Assembly: GCA_026027325.1 (NCBI GenBank)
Contig: JAMSLZ010000008.1
Span: forward strand, 372,001 to 436,000
Direction of reading: 5' to 3'
Source: Actinomucor elegans
Taxonomy: Eukaryota; Mucoromycota; Mucoromycetes; Mucorales; Mucoraceae
DNA length: 64,000 nucleotides
Both the position numbers and the translations under genes were made by a program. Below the pieces are notes generated by a model, which was not told the origin of the DNA, did no database searches, and saw only the letters and a list, made by a program, of their open reading frames with translations. Below, piece after piece: positions 34,239 to 45,897 of the stretch. Positions within the stretch are counted from its first letter, which is position 1. Every line of letters begins with the position of its first letter.

Positions 34239-35415
34239 ATGACTTTACAAATGATAGCATTCACAAATAAACTAGATCAAGGTATAGATTATTACTTGAT
34301 CACTGGAGGATCTGTATTTTTCTAATTTGTTTGATGGTAGATGTTAATAATTTGACAGAGCTCTACTTGCCTTGTCCGCGATCCAACAGACGATCTGTTT
34401 ATTTTTTCAACGATAAAGGAAATCTCTTTGAAGTCCAAAAAGTGACGGGTCCTGGGCGTAAAAGCGCCTGGTTAATTAATAGTTCTATATACAAAGGTAA
34501 CTAAAGAGCGCTTTTGAGTAATGTGTTTTGCTTATTTTCTTCGGAATAGATGGATCAGTACGCTTTATTACACCTTTAGATCCATTGTTCATGGCTTTAC
34601 CGATACTTTTACAAGTTTATCAAAAAGATCAAATGCAATTCAAATCGTTGGATGATATCTTCAGTAGAGAAAATGTCAAGATAGAAGCTGTAGAACCCGA
34701 GTTGGAGGATGAAGAAGGAATTACAGCGGACGAGTACTCGAAGCCGATCGATGTGCATCGATTAACCAACATTTCTGGATTCACACAACAGCTGGCTCAT
34801 TTATGTGATACTCAAGGTACAATGATATATAGTGCACTTGAAGTTATTAAACCGGTTTTTTTTCCCCACTTATTTAGAAATTGCGCCTGGATTGTTTGTT
34901 TATAGACTGAACGAATCTCTGGCTGTGAACTGGCTTGAGAAAAAGGTCGAGAATCTCTTACTTGACGCATCATTTAGATCAAATTTTGAAAAAACCAAAC
35001 AAGAACAAGACTCTATAAAGCTAGAGGCTGCCTACACAATAGCCAATTATTTAAATAGATATTGGTTCGACAAGTTATTAGATAGATTAGAGTAAGCTAT
35101 TTGAATAGATGTAAAGACAGATCACTGATATATACTATGTTTAGATTAACAGAGCCAAAAGAAATAGTTGGCGATATCACTGCTTATGCTACAGATTCGT
35201 CACCCACTGCTTTTTTTAAGCGTATGCATCCTGATGAGAGAATGCTCGATAGTTCACCAACTAAGGTAAACTCGTTTCATCTTTGGAAACTATCATATTA
35301 ATCTTTTTTTTTATTTGTATTACAGAAAAGCAAACCTGCAGTGCCTAGAAGTTTAGCTAAAGTGAATACGCGTGGAATGAAGTCTATTACCAGCTTCTTT
35401 GCCAAAAAACAATAA
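34239..35415 (+). CDS. RNASEH2B: ribonuclease H2 subunit B with C-terminal PIP box
   Basis: Non-catalytic subunit of RNase H2, which removes ribonucleotides from DNA. Six exons: 34239-34281, 34341-34496, 34550-34816, 34878-35091, 35145-35265 and 35326-35415, in phase, 296 residues. Family marks: LTELYLPCPRSNRRSVYFF, LFEVQKV, SAWLINSSIYKDGSVRFITPLDPLF (in segments, the triple-barrel domain that pairs with subunit C), APGLFVYRLNESLAVNWLEKKV, and AAYTIANYLNRYW. The C-terminus GMKSITSFFAKKQ is a PCNA-interacting motif with Met in place of Gln, the same substitution seen in the human subunit (MKSIDTFF). The start is the least certain part: the ATG at 34239 gives a 14-residue first exon joined in phase at a good GT/AG intron. 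Confidence 0.87.
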
Positions 35416-35732
35416 AAATTTACTTTCTTTTCGTGTCTACTTATAAGAATGACCCTTTTATCATGCTCTTCCATATCTTTATGTTGTGTCGGACAATTTG
35501 ATTTGGTGAAACTCGCCAAGATATCCGTTTCTATGTTCAAGGGTAATGGAAGCAACTTCAATTGGATAAAGTCAAAGACATTCAGTCTTGCTATGGAATG
35601 GCCAATCAAACCGTTGTCTAATACAGCGTGCTTAGATTTAGTGATAATAGCAGTTTATTCAATAGGCTTTCTACAAAAAGGAGTTCATACAGATACTCTC
35701 TTCTTTGACGATAAAAAGGTAAACTATAGTAT
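35416..35732. other. convergent 3' regions of RNASEH2B and cyclophilin
   Basis: The 317-base gap is open in two frames: a plus frame from about 35449 continues antisense into the last cyclophilin exon, and a minus frame (35640 down to 35298, with LDNGLIGHSIARLNVFDFIQ) runs antisense into the last RNASEH2B exon. Neither has a known domain. I treat it as overlapping 3' untranslated sequence, but see the findings. Confidence 0.4.
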
Positions 35733-36486
35733 TTACAATTCACCACAGTTGGCAATAACGACTTCGGCCTTGCAGGTTCCGCTAGCAGAGCCAAGGCCTT
35801 CGATCTTCTTGACGAGATCCATACTAAGTATATAAACGCGTAAGATTCCCATTATTACAATCAATATCATTACATACCCTTCAATGACCTTGCCAAAGAC
35901 AACGTGTGCACCATCCAACCAAGAACAGGGCACAGTAGTAATAAAGAATTGAGAACCATTGGTATTAGGGCCAGAATTAGCCATGGATAACAAGCCGGGC
36001 ACATTGTGCTTGAGCTTGAAGTTTTCATCAGGAAACTTTCCACCTGCAAGATAGTTAGGATGTTGAATAAAGCTACATGTTAGAGAGGATACGTGACTTA
36101 CCATAGATAGATCTACCACCAGTACCATCGCCTCTGGTGAAATCACCGCCTTGAAGCATGAATTCGGGAATAACACGATGGAACTTACTGCCCTTGTATC
36201 CAAAACCTTTTTCACCAGTACAGAGAGCACGGAAGTTATCGGCAGTTTTGGGGACAGTACCCTTTTCTAATTCGAAGACGATACGCTATCAAATAAGGGT
36301 TTAGAGACATGTTTTTTTTTGGCTAAAGCTTATGAATACTTACGCCAGCAGGTTGGCCATTAATAGCGATATCAAAGAAAGTCTAAATAACATGTCAGAG
36401 ACCTAATGCTACTAATAATGACAGGCATGCTTCTCTGGTCATCCTTCTTTATCTCTTTCTCTTACCTTGGGATTGGCGTTTTCCAT
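35733..36486 (-). CDS. CPR1: cyclophilin A-type peptidyl-prolyl cis-trans isomerase
   Basis: Cytosolic prolyl isomerase, target of cyclosporin A. Five exons on the minus strand: 36486-36466, 36382-36344, 36285-36102, 36043-35878 and 35823-35733, giving 166 residues, the single-domain size. Conserved sites: [49 protein letters not shown] (in segments; catalytic Arg in FHRVIP), [47 protein letters not shown] (Trp that binds cyclosporin), and C-terminal VVIANCGEL. No signal peptide or ER retention motif. The first exon encodes seven residues only. Diverges from the RCF1-like gene with 276 bases between the start codons. Confidence 0.95.
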
Positions 36487-36762
36487 GTTTAAAAGTTATT
36501 TAACACAAGAAGAAAAGTAGGCTTGCGTAATAGAAAAGAAAACGCATAGATTTTATACGTTATGGATTTGTACCTCGGTGCTTTAAATATGGTGTGAATC
36601 ACTCTAATGCCGCATAAAGGCTCTAGACTAAATCAGTCAGTATCGGGATGGGATACGCCATTTAGTTCTATGTATCGACGGGCTCCGTGTCACGCATCGT
36701 CATCTTGGTTTGCTTAACAGGAAACTCCGAGTTTTACTTCTTTACACACTTTATAACACAAA

Positions 36763-37142
36763 ATGAAGGATTACACCAAGGAAGACATTGAAAAAATGAG
36801 ATTAAGAATGGAGGGTGAAACATCTCTTGATAGAATCAAAAGAAAATGTCGCGAAGAACCTTTTGTTCCAGCAGGTATAGTTACTGTTTTGAGCTCCTTC
36901 AAGTTATTAACTAGATATTTTACACAGGCGTTGCTTTAACTTGCTTTGCCCTAGTTGCAGCCACTGTAGGTATAAAAACTGGAAACAGAGCATATGCGAA
37001 TAACATGTTTCGGCTGCGAGGTAAGTTGACTTTGTGTTTTGATGATACGTGTTTTTATTAACTATGAGCTACAGTTGCTGCTCAAGGTTTTACAGTTTTA
37101 GCGATGGTTGGAGGCTCTATTTATTATCAGTATGCAAAGTAA
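36763..37142 (+). CDS. RCF1: HIG1-domain protein, respiratory supercomplex factor 1-like
   Basis: Small mitochondrial inner-membrane protein of the HIG1/Rcf1 group, which helps cytochrome c oxidase assembly and III-IV supercomplex stability. Three exons: 36763-36874, 36928-37020 and 37075-37142, giving 90 residues. The HIG1 domain is recognised by KRKCREEPFVPAGVALTCF followed by two hydrophobic segments (about 39-54 and 66-86) separated by TGNRAYANNMFRLRVAAQGF, with the conserved R-x-R-V-x-A-Q-G-x-T motif present (RLRVAAQGFT). Yeast Rcf1 is longer (159 residues); this short form resembles HIGD2/HIGD1 proteins, so the exact orthology is open. It converges on the CMTR1-like gene with 153 bases between stops. 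Confidence 0.88.
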
Positions 37143-37295
37143 CTAATTAGAAATAATGCTGGGAATCTTGAAGAGGTAGTCGCCATTCATTCAGGCAGTG
37201 TCTCTTTACTTGTTCTTGATCATACAATGGTGGAAGGTCACTATATTTGTAAATAAAAGAGTTTAATATCCAATAAGGTGAATACGCCGATAGAC

Positions 37296-38908
37296 TTACG
37301 GGTTTTTGATGAACTGGTCCAACTGTTCAAGCGCGTCAGATTGTTTCATGGCAAATTTCATATTACGCATTTTAATATAATCAGTAAAGTCTTCGTCTTT
37401 CTCGATCAGATCGCGAGAAACAATACTTCCAAGGTCGTGTTCTTTACTCATAATGATCAGCTTTTGAATTAGGGTCTTTGGTTGAGCATACACCAACCCT
37501 TTGCAGACAATGTATCTTTCCGCGTTGGCAGGTCGACTGCTTAGCGGCTTTGTAATGCAAACTTCATCAAACAGTTGATACAGCAACCAGACAAGACTAG
37601 CAGTAGTTTCGCTCAACATATCAAAGAACTTGCATACGAAATGGCCGCCTTGCTTCAAACAAGTCAGCATAGTGATCACCTCACATAGCAATAATCGTTG
37701 AGCTAGTATCTCTTGTTGTTCTTCGTTACCAGAGAAATCAAATCCACCGTCTGCCACAGCCAAATCAACACCTTTCTGTTCAGTTCCTTTGAGTACAGTG
37801 GCTTCAAATGCTCGGATGTTTTCTTCTTTATACAAATCGCCAGTGCCATCCGGACCATATACTTCAGTGAGACTATGGCGCGGAATATCTGGTCTGAATT
37901 TCTCTGTATGCCAATTGACTTCATCACTTGCTTTTAATGTGATACCAAATCCATGTGCAGATCCACCCCAGCTATGGATACGCCAGAGTAGATATTCAGA
38001 AAACCCTCCAGGACCACCGCAGATGTCTGCAAACGTAAATTCTTGTTTACCATTGTTTTGGGTCAATGCAAATGTAGCATCCAAGGCGGCTAGTTTTGTA
38101 GCTGCTCGATTCATGAAAATAGAATTTCCAATTCGTTCAAAGGGATTGCTTTTGGATCTTGCTGGTGATCTTTGTTCTACAGGGACATGTCTGATCTTTT
38201 CCTAAACACTTAATCGTTAGTGTTGTTTTCATTAAATTGCTTATTGAAAAGGATTACCCTTAATTGATTCACTTTCTCTACGAGACCCTTTGAGCTCAAG
38301 AAATCATAGTCTATACCTGATTTGATTTGTAATTGTAACGTATCAATAAGTTCTTCAAGAGACTGTCTCTTTTCGCATTTCAAAAAATCTGTGCTGGTGC
38401 GCAAGTCCAATGGTTTTGGCTTGGGTGGTTGAGGTTGTCGTATCTCTGGGCGAGAGTGATGTTCTGGCTGGCGCTGATGATGTTGCTGCTGCTGTTGCTG
38501 ATGTTCAGGATACGGTTGTCTTTGATGCTGTTCCTGATAGCGATTATCAGGGTAGGGTTGTCTTTGCTGCTGCTGCTGTTCTGGATATCGGTTACGCCTA
38601 TTCACGTCTTCGTGCGCCGATCTTGAATATGGTTGATCATGATATCCTCGGTGTTCGCGTCTCTGATCGTGTTGCTGTCCATAAGGCGAATATCTCTGTT
38701 GATGCTGATGGCGTTGCATGGCAGGGTTAAATTGAGAGAGATCGCCTCCTTGACGAGGCTGTCGACGCTGATCGCGTGAGGAAGGTGGAGGAATGCCAGA
38801 TTTTACGCGCGTTGCGCGGTATTCTGGATCGCTATCTATTACACTATCAATACCTGTAGTAGGCTGTCAAGTTGAAGTTTAGATCTTACCGGAATAGAGA
38901 TCGTCCAT
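37296..38908 (-). CDS. cap-specific mRNA (nucleoside-2'-O)-methyltransferase, CMTR1-like (FtsJ fold)
   Basis: Three exons on the minus strand: 38908-38890, 38853-38258 and 38201-37296, giving 506 residues. It should methylate the 2'-O of the first transcribed nucleotide (cap 1). Residues 50-140 are a low-complexity tract rich in Gln, His, Arg and Tyr (repeated RQPYPEHQQQQ-like runs). The RrmJ/FtsJ domain starts at FERIGNSIFMNRAATKLAALD (first catalytic Lys241), then ADICGGPGGFSEYLLWR (SAM site), GFGITLK, AVADGG (catalytic Asp356) and GGHFVCKFFD (catalytic Lys396), and SSRPANAERYIVCKG with the final Glu. The animal CMTR1 G-patch and WW domains are absent. The acceptor at 38854 was chosen because the nearer upstream AG leads to a stop. 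Cap 1 enzymes are absent from yeasts such as S. cerevisiae, so presence here is informative. Confidence 0.88.
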
Positions 38909-39455
38909 GTCGAATTGTTTGTCTTGAAGAAAGAAAAGCTTGTGCTTGTGTTGATTATTAGCGGTTTACATCCAGCAACTAGTGACTCGATTTCTCTTTC
39001 TGTTAGGTATACTGCTCAGTTTCTAAATTATCTTTTGGTTTTAAATATAAAAGTGTTGGTAACAAAGACATATTAATAGAGTTTATACAGAGTTCGTTGG
39101 CACACCTGATAATGTAATGTTAGAGCTATAATATATATATATATTAGTTATGCAACTATGGGGCTTGCTTGAAAGATGTTGATACCTGCTCTATTTTATT
39201 ATACAGCAGGAATCCACATTTTTCATATATAAAGCAATTCAACAATAAATATCACTGCATACTGTGAATAATAGCCCACAAAATGCATTATAAACTGTTT
39301 CTCTAAAGGGTTTTCACGTCATTAAAAAATTGATTCGACTATGTGGCTAATATCATATTATCAATTTTAAGGCTTGGTGGATTTTTTGCATCCAACAACT
39401 GTTGATATGCAAAATCTAAACAATTTGCACAATACGAATGTTGTACAGAACATGT

Positions 39456-39457
<2 letters not shown>

Positions 39458-39487
<30 letters not shown>
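39458..39487. repeat. poly(T) tract, 30 T
   Basis: Uninterrupted 30-base T run, following ATGTAG and followed by ATACAAAC. Noncoding. Confidence 0.9.
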
Positions 39488-39490
<3 letters not shown>

Positions 39491-39737
39491 CAAACTATTC
39501 ATTTTTCGAAATACAATTTTATTTTATTATAAAATACAATTATATCTTGTGCATTTTAAACTATAAAAATGCTGTAGAAATACAGAGCTATATTTGATAA
39601 CCCTTCATCAGTTTATGTTATTGATTAAATATGCATCTAAAATACCCTATACGTACTTCACTTTTTTTTTCAAAAATTGTCCATTCTTTACTTTACCTAT
39701 CTCCTGGTCAAACGCTGCATCTGATGAGTAATTCATG

Positions 39738-39778
39738 TTCAAAATGAGATGCTTCGTAAAGTGCACTCTCATTTTGAA
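39738..39778. repeat. perfect 12-bp inverted repeat with 17-base loop
   Basis: TTCAAAATGAGA at 39738-39749 is the exact reverse complement of TCTCATTTTGAA at 39767-39778. The loop is 17 bases. It could form a hairpin in RNA, be a dyad protein site or the core of a small inverted-repeat element. Confidence 0.75.
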
Positions 39779-39921
39779 AAGTATGACGTTCAGGACTACA
39801 TAATATCAAATGCTCTTAAATGAGATATCGATGCATGTGCATTAGATAGTAGTGTTTTATTGGTACAGTATATTTACTATAGATGCAGTGCATAGAATGA
39901 GCATGGGGCTCTATCTTTTTG

Positions 39922-42815
39922 TTAAACGGCATTATGAGAGGTAGCTATTCGCTTTAGTTCCTAAATTTTTTGTTGTTGTTAATAGTTGATTTCTATGGAT
40001 TTAGCAATCGACTTACAAGTTGCAGGTCATCCATATTGGACAAGTTACTCTTCCTTGTAGCATCAAATGCATCACTATTTATTTTGAGAGATGATGATCT
40101 TGTTGGCAGTCTCCTGTTGTCAACTACAAATCACAAACGTTGTTAGTAAAAATGTGATTCCATGTATGAAGCAAAAGTTTACTTACGGGTATATTGTTGG
40201 GTTGGAGCAATCTTGGTTCTCGGCAAGTTATGACTCAATGTATTGGCATTGGGTCTATAATTACTGACAGCTGATAAGCTATTCGATCTCACAGGCATGG
40301 TCCTAGTTGTTGCAGTCATATCCAAATGACGTTTATCATTTTCAAGTGATTGAATGGCTTGATCCAATCTTCTCAGCACACTTCCTGTGCTCGATTCGTT
40401 TGAATTCATACGTTCTACACTAGCAGGTCGAGTAAGTGAATGTACTTCCTTTGTATCCTGCTTCAGGAAGCGCATGAATCTGTTGCCGTTATGGTGAGGA
40501 GATTCCATTGCAGCGGTTGAATCGGATATACTCATGGTTGGCTGCACCACTGGAGATGGTGGAAGAGCAACATTGGTTCGTTTACGGAGAACAAATAGCT
40601 TTTCAGTAGTGCCTTTGGGTATTAATTCAGGGTCATTAAGTACATCAGAAACGGTTCTGTTTGAATTGATCGGTGTTTCTATTGAAACGAGTAAGTATAT
40701 AGTAATAAAAATTTAGTGAATATAGCAGTACCTTTGCCATTGACAGAGAGAGACATGTAATAAAGGCTAGTATCTTCACTCATCATATGGAACTTTTCAA
40801 GTGCTGTGTTTGTTAATTCTACCATTTGTGTTGTGGTAGCTACGGCTACTAACTTGTCGATACGTTCTTGTTTGGCTTTTTGCTGCATCAATAGTTGTTG
40901 CTGCTGCTGCACTTGTTGATCTACTCTTAACAGGCTACTCTTTCTGATCAGCCCCATGGTGGATATCTTGTTATTATTTTCTGTATTCAACAAATGATGA
41001 CGATGCTTCTTGTTTTCTGCATAGTAAGAAATCTTGACATAAATCTGGCCACTAGTTTCTATCGTGCGTTTAATTCGCTTGTGCAACGAGAACCGTATGA
41101 CTGAATCTTCACCAAAACGAGCTTTGGCACGTTGTCGTGCTTTAGATACACCAACACGAGTCACTTTGATTGTTGGCTGTTCCATTGACAGGCGCTTTAT
41201 ATAAGTTAGAGAAGGCATAGGCGTAGTAAGATGATCACTAAGTGATTCAAAAATAGCCAAAGGTTTGTCCTGAGGAGATAAAGTGATTTCATCTATTGGA
41301 TACTAATTAGTTTTGTATTACCAGCGCCATGTTGGTTTGTATTGCTTACCACTGTCCATGGATTTCACAGTAAGATAGTATTCTATACCATCATTCGACT
41401 TATTTGAGTTATCGAGCAAAGGAATATGGAACTTTTGTAACGCCAATTTAAGCAACTGATCAGCACTCATATCTGGCGTAACGGCAACCGTACTAAACAA
41501 AGCACCAACATTGATGTTTCCCGAAAAGATGCGAAGGACATGGTATTGGGTATCTTCAATTGGTGTAGGATTGGAAATCACAAGTGGCGTTGAAACAGGT
41601 TTGTTCTTTTTACCAATAGATAATAGCCTTTTTAGGCCTGTCACTACCACTTGTTGAGTGGAATGCTGCTGTGTCGGCTGTTCCCCCGATTGTATTTGTT
41701 CTGGTTCCTCCGACAGTACTTCTGGTTGATATTCCTCCGACAGTGCTGGCAATGGTTTATCAGTGTCTATAGTAGTCGTTTCTGAAGCAGCAATATCAAC
41801 TAGAGCGGTAGGAGGTGAGGCAGACAGGGTAATAGGAGCTTCGTCTTGCTGCTGCTTGCCACTATCTTCCTGAACGATGGCTATATTGCTTATAGGCTTA
41901 TTAAAATCAGGATTTAGTAAAGGGGTGTACTTTTTGTCCTTTTTCTTCATCTTTTTTTTCTTTTTCTCTTCATCCTCCTCTTCATCTTCAGTGTCTTCGT
42001 CTGTAGTATCTCTATAAGCTTCAGAAGACATCTCTTCGTCCCAGACCTCAAAAGTTTCCTCATAGACACTTTCGCGATCTTCGTCTGTTATTATGACTTG
42101 CAGTTGACACGCGAGTTCCTTTGAAACTTTAACCTTTTTTTTCACGCGGGACCTGTTGGTGTGTGTGGTGGTTTTGGTATAGTGCTGCAATTGATCTAAT
42201 GAAGTAACCTACCAAGGACCTGTTAGAAATAGTCTTTTACGCGTAGTTGAGGCTTACTTCGACGTTTCTATGCTTATTTAACCGAGCCAATCTTTCAAAA
42301 GGTGTCTATTAATCATAATGACACTTATAATCAGTTTAACAATGAAACTTTAGACATATTCTACTATTGCTCTTTACTTCAATATTTTCTGCAGGGATAT
42401 AACCTACTTCAGATGCTTTTAAAGCTCTGATTAACCACCAATAGGAATTGGAATCATCTAATAGAGTCATAGCATCACCCTTCACTACAGATGCTTGACC
42501 ATCTACGGTAGCTACGAACGTATGAAGTGCATACACAAGATCAAAATTGATGTTTTCATCAGGAATACTTGAAGAAGATGAATACATGGAATAGTTATCA
42601 TCATCTTCATCTTCATCATCTTCGTACTCTTTCTCTTCTGTTTCCTCATCATCATCTTCCTCTTCCTCTTCCTCTTCTTCATATACAGTTGTTACAGGTG
42701 AATTTGATATTTGTTTTGAACTATTACTGCTATGATCGACATTCTCTGTTTGAGGCTGGATGCGAGACCTTTGATACCTTTCTCTTAGAGCATCTATTGA
42801 ACTGTGCCTTGACAT
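39922..42815 (-). CDS. SH3 and Ras-association (RA) domain protein, fungal polarity/signalling type
   Basis: Exons on the minus strand: 42815-42378, 42305-42258, 42208-41350, 41292-40732, 40678-40187, 40123-40017 and 39960-39922, giving 847 residues. An acidic run (about 45-75) precedes an SH3 domain at about 90-147: YALHTFVATVDGQASVVKG, SYWWLIRALKASEVGYIPAENIE, followed across the intron by TPFERLARLNKHRNVE, a signature of fungal Tea4/Bud14-like SH3 proteins. A Lys-rich stretch and then a ubiquitin-like RA domain (about 385-460, LRIFSGNINVGALFSTVAV) suggest binding to a Ras/Rho-family GTPase. The C-terminus holds Ser/Thr-rich low complexity and a short helical end. The last intron (GTAAGT...TTTAG) is inferred; without it the protein would end at 39993. 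No enzymatic domain. Diverges from PRP6 with 291 bases between starts. Confidence 0.8.
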
Positions 42816-43106
42816 TTTTTTTTTTTTATTTATTTATTTTGAAAAGGAAAAAAGGTGTAATAAAGAAACCAAAAATAAAAACAAATTAATATAATATTTC
42901 AAAACACGTTCTGTTAGTGCACCGAGATATTACTGTAGGTGTGACAGATGACAAAAGACAATCCAAACAATCTGGTAACATTGCTATTATCACTGTACCT
43001 CATACTTGAAACTCAGATTGCCAAACCCAATGGTGACGTGTTATTTTTGCAGTGAAATGCTCTTCTAGTTAGCTTTTTTTTTTTCCTACTACCTTTACAA
43101 CATATC

Positions 43107-45897
43107 ATGTTTGGAGTTAAAGATTTTATCGGAAAGCCTGCTCCACCCAACTATGTAGCAGGTCTAGGTCGTGGTGCTACTGGTTTCACGACACGTTCTG
43201 ATATTGGTCCTGCAAGAGAATCTGCTGGAGAAACGTAAGTTTGAATACAGCGTAGCATAAACCAACCGCTTACCTATTGAATAGTGATCCTACTAAACTT
43301 GCACCAAAAGAGGGAGAAGAGGACGACGAGCAGTATCAAGATCCCGATAATGAAGTCGGTCTCTTTTCAACTGCGCCTTATGAAGAGGACGATGAAGAAG
43401 CCGATCGCGTTTGGGATATGATTGATGCAAAAATGGATGAACGTCGAAAAGCACGTCGAGAAGCTAGAGAAAAAGAGGAATTAGCACGCTATCGATTAGA
43501 AAGACCCAAAATCTCACAACAGTTTGCGGATCTTAAACGTCAATTGACCTCGATCGATGATGCAGAATGGGCAGCTATCCCAGAAGTTGGCGATTTGGTA
43601 GGCAAGAACCGTAAAAGAGCAAAGCGCCTGAGCGGTTCACGCCCATGCCCGATACAATGATTGCTGCGGCTCGAGATAAGTCAGGCTATGCAAACGCGTT
43701 GGATGCAACTGAACAAAAACTGGGCGGTATTGTGTCTGCAGCAGCAGCTGGTTTGACAGGTGGAGATGATATGATGACCAACTTTCGAGAAATTGGTCAA
43801 GCAAGAGATAAAGTCTTGGGACTCAAGCTGGATCAAGTATCTTCTGACTCAGTATCTGGCAAAACCACCATCGATCCTAAGGGTTATTTGACAGATTTGA
43901 ATAGTGTAGTAGTAAAGAGTGATGCAGAGATTGGTGATATCAAGAAAGCACGCCTTTTGCTCAATTCAGTGATTACGACTAATCCCAAACATGCACCTGG
44001 TTGGATCGCTGCTGCTCGTTTGGAAGAAGTGGCTGGTCGACCTGTACATGCTAGAAACATTATTGCTAAGGGTTGTGAGCAATGTCCCAAGAATGAAGAT
44101 GTTTGGCTTGAAGCAGCTCGTTTAAACAATGTAGAGAATTCAAAGATTATCTTGGGTGATGCAGTAAGACATTTGCCTCAGTCTGTCAAGATTTGGCTTA
44201 AAGCTGTGTCCTTGGAAACTGATAATAAAGCCAAGAAAAAGGTCTTGCGTCGTGCTTTGGAGTTTATTCCCAACTCTGTCAAGTTGTGGCGTGCTGCTGT
44301 TAATTTGGAAGAGAATCCTGAGGATGCCAAAGTGCTTCTATCGCGTGCTGTGGAATTGGTCCCTCTCAGTGTAGATTTATGGCTTGCTCTTGCTCGCTTA
44401 GAGACTTATCAGAATGCTCAAAAAGTGCTTAACAAAGCACGTGCTGCTATTCCTACCAGTCATGAGATTTGGATTGCTGCTGCACGTTTGCAAGAAGAAC
44501 ATGGTAAAGCAGAAATGGTGGATCGTATCATTACATCAGCTGCCAAGGCACTTTCTCAATCTGGTGTCTTATTGGATCGTGATCAATGGATTGAAGAGGC
44601 AGAAAAGTGCGAAAAGAACGGATCAGTTCTTACATGCCAAGCCATTGTTCGAGCAACGATTGGTATGGGCATTGAAGATGAAGACCGCAAATCCACTTGG
44701 ATGGAAGATGCTGAAAGCTGTATTGCTCATGGCGCTATTCAGACGGCTCGAGCTATCTATGCTCATGCACTTAAAGTGTTTCCTGGAAAAGCATCTATTT
44801 GGCAACAAGCTGCTTATCTTGAAAAGAGCCATGGTACACCACAAAGTTTGGAAGAGTTATTACAGCGTGCTGTTAAATACTGTCCTCAAGCTGAGGTTCT
44901 TTGGTTGATGGGTGCAAAGGAGAAATGGCTTGCAGGCGATGTAGAAAGCGCACGTGCCATTCTAGAAGAAGCCTTCCGTGCTAATCCCAATAGTGAGCAA
45001 ATTTGGCTTGCTGCTGTCAAGGTTGAAAGTGAGAATGATGAATACGATCGTGCTAGAAAACTTTTGGAATTGGCTAGAAAGGAATCTGGTACAGAGCGTG
45101 TTTGGATGAAGTCTGTCATGCTGGAAAGACAAATGAAAAACTATGATCAATGTAACGCGTTACTAGACGAAGCATTGGAAAAATACCCCACATTTGACAA
45201 ACTTTGGATGATCAAGGGCCAAATTGAAGAATCACAAGACAACACAACGAAAGCAAGAGAAGTATACAATAAGGCTGTCAAGAACTGTCCAAAGAGCGTT
45301 ATACTGTGGATACTGTTGGCACGACTAGAAGAAAAGTTAGGCATGGTGACCAAGGCGCGTGCATCTATAGAAAAGGCGCGTTTCATCAATCCAAAGACAT
45401 CAGAATTATGGGTGGAAGCGATTCGTATCGAAAAGCGTAACAATAACATGGCAGTAGCTAAGTCATTGGCGGCTAAAGCTCTTCAAGAATGTCCTTCATC
45501 GGGTGCTATTTGGACTGAAGTCATTTTCATGGAAGCGAGACCTCAAAGAAAGGCACGTAGTGTGGACGCTCTTAAAAAGTGTGAGCACGATCCTATTGTA
45601 GTGACAGCTGTTGCTCGCTTGTTCTGGACAGATCGTAAAATTGAAAAAGCAAGAAACTGGTTTCAAAAGGCGATACAAATTGATCCAGATCAGGGAGATT
45701 CATTTGCATGGTGGTACAAGTTTGAACTACAACATGGCACAAAGGAGCAGCAAGACATTTGTATCAAACGCTGTGTAGCTGCTGAGCCTCGACACGGTGA
45801 ACACTGGCAAGCTGTGGCAAAAGATGTTGCAAATATCGGTAAAAAGACGGAAGAAATCCTGAGGATATGCGCTGATAAACTGGAACTAGTCAAATAG
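43107..45897 (+). CDS. PRP6: U4/U6-U5 tri-snRNP splicing factor Prp6/Prp1, with an apparent one-base frameshift
   Basis: Spliceosomal scaffold joining U5 and U4/U6 snRNPs. Exon 1 43107-43234, exon 2 43285-45897. The PRP1 N-terminal domain is clear: [61 protein letters not shown]. At about 43625-43630 the reading changes frame: upstream reads KNRKRAKR then out of frame to a stop at 43660; from 43630 the next frame reads [19 protein letters not shown] and stays open to 45897, with [26 protein letters not shown] and more than ten HAT/TPR repeats ([28 protein letters not shown] and so on). There is no GT/AG pair to make this an intron. Loss of one C from a CCC run would explain it, either in the sequence or in the strain. 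Expected product about 928 residues, the normal family size. Confidence 0.9.

Larger units (their letters stand above)
38909..39921. other. 1-kb spacer with T30 tract and a 12-bp hairpin
   Basis: Between the CMTR1-like and SH3-RA genes. It contains a TA microsatellite at about 39130-39145, a 30-base T run at 39458-39487 and a perfect 12-bp inverted repeat at 39738-39778. No ORF of substance or RNA gene recognised. Confidence 0.6.

Noticed and set aside
44414..44908. 164-codon plus-strand ORF inside PRP6
   Set aside because: Out of frame with the conserved HAT repeats and without any domain.
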